A stretch of 64,000 nt of DNA from Paraspadella gotoi (GCA_051294375.1 JBJCIZ010000282.1:178161-242160), one strand, 5' to 3'. Shown: positions 1 through 10,229, counted from the stretch's first letter. Notes: generated by a model from the sequence alone, not told the origin. A program made the numbers and translations.

Positions 1-426
1 AAGCAAATTTGTCGAGAAATGGGGCTTAGCTACTCAAATTTATCGCGGAAGAGCGCTAAAGCTTGAAACAGCAACAGGAACCATCACGCTGACGGAGATG
101 ATAAATATCAGAATAATCAATATCAATTATAGAGTGGTGTGATGTTAAAAACTTAGTAGGCATCCTCCGTGGACTCGTGGAGTGTGAAAAGTTGTTAATT
201 TTTCTCTTCCATCAATGGGCGTAACCTGGCGTTAACAAACAGTACTGACCGAATCTAACGTGTAGCGACGAACTAACAAAAGATCAGTGTTTATATAACG
301 ACGCGTATACGACTTCTCTTTACAAGTACCATTGGCTTTAACTATAATAATTCATTTTTATCCTTTTTACTCAAATAATTAAGAGTAATTTAAAAGTAAT
401 AAATAGTCCCTTTTTTATCTTTACAG
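1..426 (+). other. Intron or upstream flank of the Sox gene, no gene seen
   Basis: AT-rich sequence with no coding signal that I can support. It ends in a T-rich polypyrimidine tract and an AG at 425-426, which is a good 3' splice acceptor for the exon that follows. The HMG-box exon expected upstream is not in the window. Confidence 0.6.
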
Positions 427-701
427 ACCACGCAGGAAGCCAAAATCGTTGTTAAAGAAAGCGGGAAGTATTAACTGTGGAGGATTGAATCCATTATTTT
501 CATCCCATATGGACACAGTGGGTTACCGCACACTCAATGCTTACCCCCCATTGGGGTTTGGTTATCCTTTTGTTCCATCTATTCCTTCCCACTCAATATT
601 TGGGGCTGCGCCTGGGAGTATCATCACTGGCTCTGGATTTGGATTTACTCATTCAGGATCACATGGGATACCTGCTGGATCAAATTCTTCACCTGCTGCA
701 G
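427..701 (+). CDS. SoxB2-group (Sox21-like) transcription factor, internal exon just after the HMG box
   Basis: Sox proteins are nuclear HMG-box DNA-binding regulators of development. The exon starts after a strong acceptor at 425-426. The base at 427 completes an Arg codon begun in the previous exon (phase 2), and the next codons read PRRKPKSLLKK. RPRRKPK-x-LLKK is the basic tail that closes the HMG box in SoxB2 proteins such as Sox21 and Sox14; SoxB1 proteins have RRKTKT here. The remaining ~80 residues are Gly/Ser/Pro-rich, as in Sox C-terminal regions, without recognisable domains. Two donors are possible. CAG|GTTTTA after 701 leaves phase 1 and fits the exon at 11450 exactly. ACG|GTAGGG after 724 leaves phase 0 and does not fit that exon's open frame. 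The frame stays open to a stop at 785-787. Family assignment rests on a short motif, so Sox21a, Sox21b or Dichaete cannot be told apart. Confidence 0.72.
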
Positions 702-723
702 GTTTTATGTACAACATGTTCAC

Positions 724-867
724 GGTAGGGCAGAGAGGATGTGAAAGAAACAAAAAAGTGCCATCTCTGAAACCAATAAAATCTTAACGTATACCCATGA
801 AACACTTAATATGGTAGGTCAGTAAAATTCGATAAAGGCAGGATTTTTTTTAAATTTTAGAGAATTG
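724..867 (+). repeat. Repeat family X, truncated copy starting GGTAGGG
   Basis: Matches the starts of longer copies at 22033-22650 (+) and 10545-11171 (-). All three begin with GGTAGG, then a CAGAGAGGATGTGAAA-like segment, then GTGCCATCTCTGAA. This copy breaks off where the PLE at 868 begins. Its first bases lie at the end of the Sox open frame and supply the GTAGGG donor-like site. Type of element unknown. Confidence 0.6.
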
Positions 868-1653
868 TTTTTGTTTTTGTTTTTGTTTACAACGAATTTT
901 ATTTAAATTGAACAGACATGTTTCAACTTGCTTTACAAGCCTTCATCATCGTTTTGACAGTTTGATTTGAAATTTTTGCATAAGAAGGGAGGAGAGAGAG
1001 ATAGAGAGTAGGCTAAAAGTTTTCCAACAAAGTGGTGAGACAGAATAGTGGTCAGATGAGAGGACAGGGTAAGGTGAGGACAGATTGAATAAGTTGTGAA
1101 AAAGAAGTGAAACTTAGAGAGAGAGAGAGACAACAGGGATAAATAAATAATAAATGATACATTGTGCAATGTACAACAAAGATAAATACTTTGAGAAAAA
1201 AAAACTAAAATTAGTTAAATTTAACAATTATCTAATGGATAAATAGTTAACTAAGGGATAGAAAATGAAATATGAAATGAAATTTGTAAAAATGTGAGAA
1301 TTTTAAGTGTTAAGTGATTATAAAGTGAAATTTAAAGAGTAAGAAAAAGCTCAAAATGAGCTGGTCCCCCTTGGTTTATGCAAATGAAGGGCATGGACAA
1401 CGGTGACGGGTCATTGGCGCGTCAATGGCTGAGAGGAGAGTGCGACTGAACCAATAAATTCTGCACCAGGGATTGTACCAGGCGGAAAAATTCCCAATGC
1501 CACTCTTTTGTCTCTCTGACCTGATACACCTGCCGGCTGCCCTCTTCTCGCCTGCTGGCAAGGCGGGCGATTGTCCATTCTTGCCGCTTTTGCGACAGGA
1601 ATGATTGACTCCTCTCCTTCCTCCTGAAGCCATCGTTTTGGGCGGCGCTCAGT

Positions 1654-1851
1654 CTACAGTGAGAGGGGCTGAGTTACTGCATTTGAAGGAGAGGCATCAT
1701 TTGCCCATTGCCTGCGTAAGGGTCTCCACTTGTCTCGTTGAGTGGAGACAGGGGAATCATTGTGCAGGCGTGGCAGCGGGGCCTCCACTACGCTTTTGAT
1801 AAGCAAATCATAGCTTGGAGGGAGATCAAATCGTCCTCCATCATGGTTCAA
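1654..1851 (-). pseudogene. PLE C-terminal tail (LNHDGGR-FDLPPSYD type)
   Basis: This frame reads NHDGGRFDLPPSYDLLIKS. In PLE proteins the last segment has the pattern LN-x-D-x-GR-x-x-LP-x-x-YD. It follows the GIY-YIG domain but in a different frame, so one small indel near 1850 separates them. Homologous tails occur at 5997-6332 and, split by a MITE, at 6978-7865. The reading stops at 1654, while related copies remain open further into a basic segment. Confidence 0.68.
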
Positions 1852-2153
1852 AGAGGGCTCGAGGGCTTTGATGTAGATTGCCTCTCTAATACCTTTGAGA
1901 ACCAGTTTGGGTCATGGGACAGCATGAGACAATCTGATTCCCTGAACAGACGGCCTGTTTCTGCTGAATGCTCAGCTATTGTGGACAAGTAGTGACCTCG
2001 GGCATCACAATAAGGCTTTTTGTGTTGCTGGAATCGATCTGTAAGAGACTTGCCTGTCTCGCCCACGTACATGGTGACAATTTTACAAGCGCCCGGTATG
2101 AAATACGCTGTCATTTTCAAACCAGTGGTTATTTCATTGATTTTAGAATTTAG
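1848..2153 (-). pseudogene. GIY-YIG endonuclease domain of a Penelope-like element
   Basis: The translation contains MYVGETGKSLTDRFQQHKK, the GIY-YIG box in the variant usual for PLEs (YVGET/YIGET followed by SL-x-x-R-x-x-x-H). It continues to STIAEHSAETGRLF, the His-bearing helix of the same domain. The frame is open upstream to ~2153 (LNSKINEITTGLK then ATG at 2120), which resembles the linker before PLE GIY-YIG domains. Only ~100 residues survive and no reverse transcriptase lies upstream; at ~2155 the sequence changes to an unrelated AT-rich repeat. This domain nicks target DNA in active PLEs. Here it is a fossil separated from its C-terminal tail by a frameshift. Confidence 0.78.
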
Positions 2154-2214
2154 TTAGGTAGAAAATACTAAAACTATTTATGTGTTAAAATTTTATATTG
2201 ATCAGTTAAGATAT

Positions 2215-2312
2215 GCCTTGACAGTGAGTGGAGAAAGTTGGCTGTTCAAATCGGGTTTCATTTTCCAACTCACTGTTTTTAAATTCAATTTTTTTGTGGG
2301 AACTTTTAACAC
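2215..2312. repeat. Dispersed repeat, inverted copy of 10090-10190
   Basis: About 90 bp around AAATCGGGTTTCATTTTCC and CACTGTTTTTAAATTC that recurs in reverse complement at 10090-10190. Nothing coding. It sits between the PLE and the palindromic AGTCGGATCTGC segment. Confidence 0.6.
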
Positions 2313-2313
2313 T

Positions 2314-2500
2314 TTTTAGTCGGATCTGCTTATCAGCAGATCCCGACTCTATAACTCACTTTGTCGGTCCGTCGGTCCGCCCCTCAATATTGTCGGGCAC
2401 ACACTTATATCATGTCAGAACATCGAATTATGATAAATTATGCAAAAAAAATGTCCGTCCGTCGTCCGTCCGTCCCACCATAGCAAAAAACTCCAATTAC
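2314..2500. repeat. AGTCGGATCTGC palindrome followed by a CCGT-rich tract
   Basis: At 2318-2349 AGTCGGATCTGC and GCAGATCCCGACT form an inverted repeat. The same palindrome occurs at 39641-39665 and 46133-46162, in each case beside the ~150-bp repeats. CCGT-rich simple sequence follows at 2365-2390 and 2452-2480. Probably the end of the element carrying the ~150-bp repeats. Confidence 0.55.
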
Positions 2501-2509
2501 TCGTGATTG

Positions 2510-4140
2510 GATGATGGATTGGTTTATGAACTTTTGTGTGTGGGTAGGAAACTTTGTGATTGAGATGGATATGAAGTTTCGAGGGAATCGTGCGAGTGGA
2601 AATGGGTTTAAATAGGAAAAAAAATATATATTTCACTATTTGAACGCCAATTGCTCATGAGTGGATAGAGCAATTGACTTGAAATTTGTATGATAGTAGG
2701 GAAGTGTGTGATTGAGCCGGATATAAAGTTTCGATGGAATCGTGCGAGTGGAAATGAGTTAAAATGGAAAAAACAAAAGTCATATTTACTTGAAGTATTT
2801 TTACTTAAATTTATTCATAATTAATATGTTTATTAAAAATTGGATAAGATAAATCGAAAATTGAATTTTGTGTGTGTGGGTAGGAAAGTATGTGATAAAG
2901 CTGGATATAAATTTTTTGATGGAATCATAGGAGTGGAAAAGAGTTCAAATTAGAAAACCAAAAGACACATTTATTTTGAATTTTTTAATGTTTCTCTCTC
3001 TCTATCTCTCTCTGATTGATTGATTTTGATTGATTGATTGATGATTGATATTGATTGATTGACCAAATTATGCCAATTGACAAAAATATGCCGGTTGACC
3101 AAATTCTTAAAGTTGACCAAATTATGCCAGTTGACCAAATTCTGCAAGTTGATCAAGTTCTGCAAGTTGACCAAATTAGCTTGTTGAGCCAAAATTATGC
3201 CAGTTGACCAAATTAGGCCAGTTGATAAAATTATGCCAGTTGACCAAATTATGCCGGTTGACCAAATTATCTTAATTGATCAAATTATGTCAGTTGACCA
3301 AATTATGTCAGTTGACCAATTATGTCAGTAGACCAAATTATGTCAGTTAACCAAATTATGTCTGTTGACCAAATATGCAAGTTGATTAAATTATGCAAGT
3401 TGACCAAGTTAGCTTATTACCACTTAATTATCGATTGACCTGGAATTTTGTATGTGAGTAGAAAAGTGTGTGATTGAACAGGAAACCAAGTTTCGATGGA
3501 ATCTTTTGAGTAGAAATGAGTTTTAAATGGAAAAAAACAAAAAACCTGTTTCACTAATTGATTATGATTCTTTTTTCTTTTATATTAAATGTATATGCAG
3601 GATGTAGTAATAAATCAAATAATTAATCAGTAATTAATCAATTAGTCAATTATTAATCAATAATTAATTAATCAGTCAATCAATCCGTCTATCCGTTTGT
3701 GTGTGGGTAGGAGAAGTGTGTGATAAAGCTGGATAAAAAGTTTCGACGGAATCGTTTGAGTGGAAATGTGTTTAAGTGGAAAAAAACATAAGTCGCATTT
3801 ACTAAATATTTTTACTTATTTTAACCAATAAGTACTCTAATTAATCATAATTGGATGGATAGATTGAGTTTCAATTTTTTGTGTGGGTAGAAAAATGTTT
3901 TAACGATGCTTGATATAAAGTTTTGGTGGAAACGACGAGTGGAATGAGTTAAATTTAAAAAATATGAGTCACATTTACTTGAAATTATTTTACTTATTTT
4001 AACCCATAATAGATTGAGATGAAATTTTGTGAAGCGGGTAGGAAAGTGTGTGAAGAAGCGAGATATAAAGTTTTTGAACGAATTGTGCCAGTGGAAATGA
4101 TTTTAAATGGAAAAAAACATAAGTCACATTACTTGAATCT
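2510..4140. repeat. Diverged ~150-bp tandem repeat array (with later insertions)
   Basis: A unit containing GTGTGTGGGTAGGAAAGTG, then TGATTGAGCTGGATATAAAG, then TTTCGATGGAATCG and GTGGAAATGAGTT, recurs near 2520, 2665, 2866, 3447, 3700, 3870 and 4018, with a partial unit at 4858-4935. Units differ by substitutions and small indels, so the array is old. Two further units, in the opposite orientation, lie at 39290-39600 and 45790-46100. Confidence 0.65.
3060..3415. repeat. Minisatellite, ~18-19 bp unit (GTTGACCAAATTATGCCA)
   Basis: About 19 imperfect units of a GTTGACCAAATTATGCCA motif, inside the ~150-bp repeat array and preceded by (TTGA)n at 3010-3060. Units abut directly with no spacer. 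Translation on the - strand gives an NLVNWHNLVN-like repeat, a by-product of the tandem structure. Confidence 0.85.
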
Positions 4141-4295
4141 TTATTATTTATGATTACTAATTTATGATTACTAATAAATGTTTTTAATTAATTAATTAAT
4201 TAATGTGAAAAATGATGCAATTAAAAAAAATATGCAAGTTGAAAAAATGATGCAAGAAGAAAAAAATGATGCAAGTTAAAAAAATCCTAAAAGCA

Positions 4296-4448
4296 ATAAG
4301 GACGTCGCAATTGCAATGAGAAGAGAGAGAGAGAGAAGGAGAGAGAGAGCAAAAAAAATGAGCATAAGGATCGTCGCAATTGCAAAGAGAGAGAGACGAG
4401 AGAGAGAGAGAGCAAAAAAAATGAGCATAAGGATCATCGCAATTGCAA

Positions 4449-4480
<32 letters not shown>

Positions 4481-4519
4481 CAGAAAATGAGCATAAGGAT
4501 AGTTGCAATTGCAGAGAGA

Positions 4520-4550
<31 letters not shown>

Positions 4551-4560
4551 GAGAAAGAGA
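4296..4560. repeat. ~64-bp tandem repeat with embedded (GA)n
   Basis: Four units, each with ATAAGGATCGTCGCAATTGCA followed by a variable (GA)n run and a short A-run plus ATGAGC. A fifth degenerate unit is near 5030-5095. The + frame gives an Arg/Glu repeat, which I do not regard as a protein. Confidence 0.8.
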
Positions 4561-5650
4561 GTCCGAGATAAAATTAGCGAATAAAAAAGTTGTTATTTAC
4601 TCACTTAATAAAAATACTTAAAATACTTACAAAATACATAAAATTGATTAAAATCATTATTTCGATAACATTCTTTAATAACATACAATATATCTAGTAA
4701 GGCGGGCCAAAATTGAACACTTTTTATAACTTCTAGTTTTTCCAAAAAATTTCTTTTTCCTTCTACTACTAAATCGATTTTCAATGTAACTTTTTGAATT
4801 AGTTCATTGGGTTGTTGCACTGAAGCTTTTAAATATTTATTAATATATAATAATTATATAAAGTTTTGACGGAATTGTGCCAGTGGAAATGAGTTTAGAT
4901 GTGGAAAAAACATAAGTCACATTTACTTGAATCTTTAATATTAATGTATTACTAATAAATGTTTTAATTAATTAATTAATTAATTAATGTGAAAAAATGA
5001 TGCAAGTTAAAAAATCTTAAAAGCATAAAGATCGTTTGCAATTGCATAAAAAGAGAGAGAGAGAGAGAGAGAGAGTGAGAGAGAGAGAAGGAGACATAAA
5101 AATAAAATAGAAGATATTTGTTTGTTTTGATAAAATGTAAACAAAACATATTTAATAACTGTCCTAACCCAATTTTTAAGGACATCGATGATGATAAGTT
5201 GAATATAAAATTTAAAATTAATTATTACATATTAAAATTTATTAATTAGTTAATTAATCGATTAATTAATTAATTATCGTAGGCAGAATCCGCATGTTGC
5301 CTCAAACTTGTTTAAACAAAGTAGTTATTAAAATATTAACAATATTAATATCCTAAGAAATCCCTTAAAAATATGAAGAGAATTATATACATACGAATAC
5401 TATAGTATAAAATTTAACTGGCCCAGCTTAAATTTAATTAGGATATTCAAAAATGAGACATTTTTTTAAAAATCAATAGCTGGAAAGTAAATTTATAATT
5501 TTTATCAAATTATGATTGGCTATCTTAAATCTTTTTTTCTCAGGCTCTTTTATGATACTTATATAAATAATAATATTTTTTGTTATAATAATTTAAACAG
5601 GTTATATATTTTGAAAAAAGATTTGATGCGATAAACCTTTTGTTTTCGTT
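4561..5650. other. AT-rich stretch without recognisable genes
   Basis: Contains TTAA-type simple sequence (4190-4205, 4962-4988, 5240-5275), a (GA)n tract at 5052-5090 and one degenerate ~150-bp unit at 4858-4935. No open frame looks coding. Confidence 0.5.
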
Positions 5651-5654
5651 ATTA

Positions 5655-5787
5655 TTAGGATATTGAGAAAAGCAAAGTTTTTGAATGGAGTACAACGAAT
5701 TTATTTGAAAATACGGACATGCTTCGGCTCACATTTTGAGCCTTCATCAGCGTTTGATATGAGGAAAAATATTTGTGCAAAAGAAGG

Positions 5788-5830
<43 letters not shown>

Positions 5831-5995
5831 GTAAAGGTTTTCCAACAAAGTGATGAGACAGAATAGTGGTCAGATGAGAGAACAGGCTGAAGTTAAGGAC
5901 AGATTGAGTGAGTTGTGAAAAGAAATGAAATTTGTTAGAGAGAGAGAGAGAGAGAGAGACAACAGGGATAAATAAATATTAAAGATAAATTTTTG
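5655..5995 (-). mobile_element. PLE 3' end, head-to-head with the next PLE segment
   Basis: On the - strand this is the PLE 3' region: a CT-rich tract (GA on +, 5792-5824 and 5940-5960), then a terminal block with CTGATGA (5744-5750), GGCTC/GAGCC arms (5738-5742 and 5726-5730) and GAAG where related copies have GAAA. It meets a + strand PLE segment at about 5996, giving an inverted junction. Confidence 0.68.
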
Positions 5996-6884
5996 AGGAC
6001 GATTCGACCTCCCTCCAAGCTATGATTCGCTTATAAAAAGCGTGGTGGAAGCCCCGCCTCCACCACGTCCGCACAATGATTCCCCTGTTGCTACTCAACG
6101 TTACAGGTGGAGACCCTTACACAGGCAATGGGCAGGCGATGCCTCTCCCTCGACTGTAGCTACTCAATCCCCTTCTCTGGGGAGCGAGCGTCGACCAAAA
6201 CGACGGCTCCAGGAGGGGGATGAGTCCAGCACTCCTGTCACAAAAGTGGCAAGAACTGACAACCGCCCACCTCGTCAGCAGGCAAGAAGAGGGCAGCTGG
6301 CAGGCGTATCAGGCAAAGAGACATTCGAGTAGCACTTGGAATGTTTCCGCAAGGAAGCCTCCCTAGCCCGACAATAACATGTTCGGTTCAATTGTCCTCT
6401 CAACCAATGACACGCCAATGACCCCAGCCCATCGCCCGAGCCTCTCATTGGTCCAAACCAAGGGGGCCAGCTCACTTTGAGCTCTATCTTAACCCTTAAT
6501 TTCTAACTTTATTAACAATTCTTTACACTAAATGTATCTTCTCACTTTCACATTTCATTTTCACCTTAACTTAAACTTATTTTTTTATTAATAGTTAATT
6601 GTTAATAACAGTTTAAACTTTATTTGTTGTACATTTGAAATGTAATATTATTTTCTCTCTCCCTGTCTCTCTCTCTCTCAATCTCTCTCACTCTGACCAT
6701 TTCATTTCTTATTCAAAACTAAAATCTCTATCTGTCCTCATTCTTAACCTGTCTCACCACTTGACCACTATTCTTTCTCAACTCTGTGTTGGAAACTTTG
6801 CCCTATCTCTCTCTCTCTCTCCCTCTCTCTCCCTTCTTTCACACAAAAAAACTGTCCAAATTTTCACATTTTCACAATTTTCAC
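5996..6884 (+). mobile_element. PLE segment: C-terminal tail, 3' UTR and CT tracts
   Basis: Begins within the protein tail (GRFDLPPSYDSL) and continues through a stop near 6332, the CAGCTCACTTTGAGC segment (6467-6483) and CT tracts (6650-6680, 6798-6832). It stops before the terminal CTGATGA block, at ~6885, where an inverted fragment begins. Confidence 0.68.
5997..6332 (+). pseudogene. PLE C-terminal tail, longest open copy
   Basis: Open from the first base of the segment; no start codon because the copy is 5'-truncated. It begins GRFDLPPSYDSLIKSVVEAP, continues through a Pro/His-rich stretch and ends in a basic Arg/Lys/Gln-rich segment with a stop at 6330-6332. This shows how far the PLE frame extends beyond the motif, which the 1654-1851 copy does not. 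Function of the extension is unknown. Confidence 0.6.
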
Positions 6885-6977
6885 TGGGTATCAAACCTGA
6901 CGGAAAGATTCCCAGAGCCACTCTTATGTCTCTTTGGCCTGTTGTGCCTGCCGGCTGCCCTCTTCTTGCCCGCTGAG
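6885..6977 (-). mobile_element. Short inverted PLE fragment
   Basis: Reverse complement of the tail and 3' UTR junction seen at ~7810-7910 (ATCAAACCTGACGG / GCCAAAGAGACATAAG region). It is joined at 6977 to a + strand PLE copy, so the PLE cluster contains at least three orientation changes within 2.3 kb. Confidence 0.6.
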
Positions 6978-8545
6978 GCGGGGCCTTCACCACGCCCGCA
7001 CAATGATTCCCCTGTCTCCACTCAACGAGACAGGCGGAGACCCTTGCGCAGTAAGGCGTAGTGAAAGTTACATACGAAAATTCTAAATGTCAATATGAAC
7101 AACATACCATCAGTGAACATTAATTTGTAAAAAAAAAATATTTTATGTTTTTTAATTTTTGCAGTAAGCTATATTTATATATAGTACTATCCTTATAAAA
7201 TTGAAAAATTTCAAAATAGGCTTTTCTTAATTTTGATTGCGCAGATTTGAATTCCTCGTCAAAAGTTGATAAAAGAAATATAAATTATTTTTTAAATTCT
7301 TTCATTAAGTGGGTTAAAAATTACAAAAACTATATTTAATATATAAAAAGTTAATTTTCAGCTTAAAATATAGCTTTTTTTAATTTGACCCACTTAATGA
7401 ATGAATTTTTTAAAAAGAGTTATATTTCTTTTTATCAACTTTTTATGACGAATCCAATCTACAAAAAAATTTAGAAAAAACTGTTTTGAAATTGTAACAT
7501 TTATTGGATTGTACTAGTAAAATATGGCCTACTGCGTAAATTGTAAAATTTATTATAATTTTTTTTATACATAAATGTTCATTAGTATAATTGTTTCGTT
7601 CCTCACTTTTAAATTTTAATTAAAGTTAAATTTAGAATTTTACTACGCCTTATTGCGCAGGCAATGGCAAACGATGCCTCTCACTCAAATGAAGCAACTC
7701 AGTAACTCTCTCTGGCGACTGGGCGCTGCCAAAAACGACGGCTTCAGGAGGAGGGAGAGGAGTCCACCACTCCTGTCACTAAAGCGGCAAGAACGGACAA
7801 CCGCCCACCTCGCCAGCAGGCTAGAAGAGGGCAGCCGGCAGGCACAACAGGCCAAAGAGACATAAGAATGGCTCTGGGAATCTTTCCATCAGGTTCAATA
7901 CCCAGTGCAACATTCACTGGTTCAACCACACTCTCCTCTCAGCCTATGACGCGCTAATGACCTGGCACCATTGTCTCTGTCCTTCATTTGCATATAAAAC
8001 AAGGGGGGCCAGCTCAATTTTGAGCTCTTTCCTTCTCCTTATATTTCACTTTCTTATCCTCTTAACTATCAATTAAACTAAAAACTATCCTTTTCACATT
8101 TCAAATTTCATATTTCATCTCACTATCCTTCAGCTAATAATTAAAACTAACTAGTTAATTGTTAAACTTTTACCAACATTTAGTTTTTCAAAATTCACTT
8201 TTACTTTTGTTGTACATTACAAAAATGTATCTTTAGTATTTATTTATCCCTGTTGTCTCTCTCTCTCTCTCTAACAAATTTTATTTCTTTTCACAACTCA
8301 CTCAATCTGTCCTCAACTTCAGCCTGTTCTCTCATCTGACCACTATTCTGTCTCACCACTTTGTTGGAAAACCTTTACCTTTTTCTCTCTCTCTCTCTCT
8401 CACCCTTCTTTTGCACAAATATTTTTCCTTATATCAAACGCTGATGAAGGCTCGAAAATCGAAATGTGAGCCAAAACTTGTCTGTATTTTCAAATAAATT
8501 TGTTGTACCACATTCAAAAACTTTGCTTTTCTCTATATATAGACG
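6978..8545 (+). mobile_element. PLE copy with complete 3' end, interrupted by a MITE
   Basis: The tail starts EAPSPRPHNDSPVSTQ, is split at 7052-7652 by a MITE, then resumes RRQW. It runs through the 3' UTR (7900-8250), CT tracts (8255-8274, 8385-8402) and a terminal block with CTGATGA (8441-8447) and GGCTC/GAGCC arms (8449-8453, 8468-8472). A stop soon after the MITE and frame changes show that it is dead. Confidence 0.7.
7052..7652. mobile_element. hAT-like foldback MITE (copy M1), 8-bp TSD TTGCGCAG
   Basis: Flanked by identical TTGCGCAG at 7044-7051 and 7653-7660. Terminal inverted repeats begin TAAGGCGTAGTGAAA (left) and, as reverse complement, TAAGGCGTAGTAAAA (right). The 601-bp interior is AT-rich and largely self-complementary around ~7350. 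An 8-bp duplication and TIRs beginning TAGGG/TAAGG fit the hAT superfamily, though P-type elements also make 8-bp duplications. No transposase is encoded. Removing element and one duplication restores a continuous PLE tail reading frame. Confidence 0.85.
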
Positions 8546-9078
8546 AGAATCTCGCTTAAAAAAAAATGCAACATTTTTCTAATAGAGATATAAAATCTGA
8601 CTACCCAAATTGCAAACGCGTTTGCCAGAAATTCGGTTAAAAAATACTTGTAAAAACGCACGTTTCCAAGAGAGTTACATCTGAAGAGCTTGTCCTATTT
8701 GTTTTATGGCATTTGATAAAGGATTTAATATCAAACAAGCCAGGGGAAATGCACTACTCATCTCCAGAGAATTTTCAAACCTCATTTTTACTATAAAAAT
8801 GAAAGGGAAAGTTTACAAACTTAAAATTGCAAATGGGATTGCTATATGTTCCTGTTACATGAGCGACTTCGAATTTCGCGATTCTGATAGCTTTGTGTCT
8901 GAAGAGCTTGTCCTATTTTTCTTTTTTCATTTTATAATGATTTTGACATAAAATGATCAGGTTTAAATGAAATAGTCTGGTTTGAATCGCGAAATTTTTA
9001 TTTAAAAAGAAATTAAAAGGAAGGTTGAGAAAAAAAACAGATTTTTCCTAATATCTTTTGAAGAAATAAAGATAAAAG
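8546..9078. other. AT-rich stretch without recognised gene
   Basis: A 20-bp direct repeat (CTGAAGAGCTTGTCCTATTT) occurs at ~8682 and ~8900. The open frame between them has no recognisable motif. Confidence 0.4.
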
Positions 9079-9770
9079 GATGGCAATAGTACCAAAATGA
9101 AGCCATAATCATAGGGCACATACAAGATACAATTTTAGAATTACTTATGCTGAAACCTCCTTACAAGGTGAGTGTCAAATTAAGTTAAAATTATAATGAA
9201 TTTTAAAACTAATGACACCCCATAAGAATAAATGAAAATTTAATTCTTTTTAATGATTCTGAAAGAAAAAAGGGTAAATTGTACTCTAGTAAAACTTTAA
9301 AGTTTTTTGGATAAAGAAAATGTGAATTTTTTGTCACTTAAATATTTGCTTGTCTGATTTTACAAGCATGCTTACAAAATTCTACAAAATATTATTTACC
9401 CCATCACAGCCTAAGTATTTATCCTTCTTTTCCTCCAGCAAAAAGTAAACATTATCTTATTGAAGAAAACAGGGATGTTTACTGAAAGGAGCCGGAAGCC
9501 ATTCAACTTCTTCACTTTGATATTATTTTTCAATAATAAAATAAGCGAATTTTTTAATTATTTAACTCTCCCAGGCTTTATAAGATATTACACTTTCATA
9601 ATATCCCAATGTTAATGTAATTTATTATATTTTTTACCCAGGAATCATAAAATAACAGAAAGTTGTGGATTCCCTCGCTCGTTTAAGAAAAAAAATTAAC
9701 TAGTGGAATTATAAGTTTGTAGGAGGAAGTCAGAATCGGCGAAAATCTTAAAAGGCGAGAATGTTGAAAA
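9079..9770. repeat. Repeat family Y
   Basis: Starts GGATGGCAATAGTACC and ends near a CGGCGAAAATCTT segment. Diverged copies are at 37825-38455 and 44298-44930. No coding potential seen. The next ~170 bp (9770-9945) matches 50158-50310 instead. Confidence 0.65.
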
Positions 9771-10190
9771 AAAGGGGTGGAATTTTGATGGGTTTCCTAA
9801 GATTTCTCTACAATGTGAGGTCCGATTAAAGCGAAACTTGAGATTTACAATATTCCCGTCATTCCACATCTATCTTTATAAAAATATAAGAAAAAAGTCA
9901 CTGACTTCTTTTTCTATATCGGCTTCCTACTATATAGAAAAAAGATTTAAAATTTTAAACAATTCACTTTTGACACTCTTCATTGAACCAAGGCTGGGCA
10001 GCTTACTTTTTATGTAAGAGCTTTCGTAAGTATATCAATCTTTTTATATTTTTACGGGCTTTCTGAGGATATTAATATTATTAATATTTTAATAAATACT
10101 TTGTTTAAAAAAGTGTTAAAAGTTCTAAAAAAAAATTGAATTTAAAAACAGTGAGTTGGAAAATGAAACCCGATTTGACAAGCCAACTTT
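9770..10190. repeat. Two further dispersed repeats
   Basis: 9770-9945 matches 50158-50310 (TTTTGATGGGTTTCC-type sequence). 10090-10190 is the inverted copy of 2215-2312. No gene seen. Confidence 0.55.
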
Positions 10191-10229
10191 TTTGCACAGT
10201 CCGCCCAGTAGACGGCTCCTGATGATTTT

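Larger units (their letters stand above)
868..2153 (-). mobile_element. Penelope-like element, 5'-truncated copy (GIY-YIG end, C-terminal tail, 3' region)
   Basis: Read on the - strand it runs from the GIY-YIG endonuclease domain (2153-1848), through the C-terminal tail (1851-1654, other frame), to a non-coding 3' region. That region has a CCAGCTCA..TTTGAGC segment, (CT)n tracts, and a terminal block that in other copies contains CTGATGA and GAAA. PLEs are retroelements with a reverse transcriptase fused to a GIY-YIG nuclease. Only the distal part remains here. The frame change at ~1850 and stops show it is dead. In this copy the CTGATGA box is mutated (943-949). Confidence 0.75.

Noticed and set aside
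3060-3415. CRISPR-like repeated array
   Set aside because: Units abut and vary gradually; there are no constant repeats with unique spacers, and the DNA is eukaryotic. The same applies to 22652-22842, 46892-47083 and 50536-50834.
4316-4621. 101-codon frame rich in Arg and Glu
   Set aside because: It is the translation of a 64-bp GA-rich tandem repeat. The opposite strand is equally open, and there is no start context or non-repetitive part.
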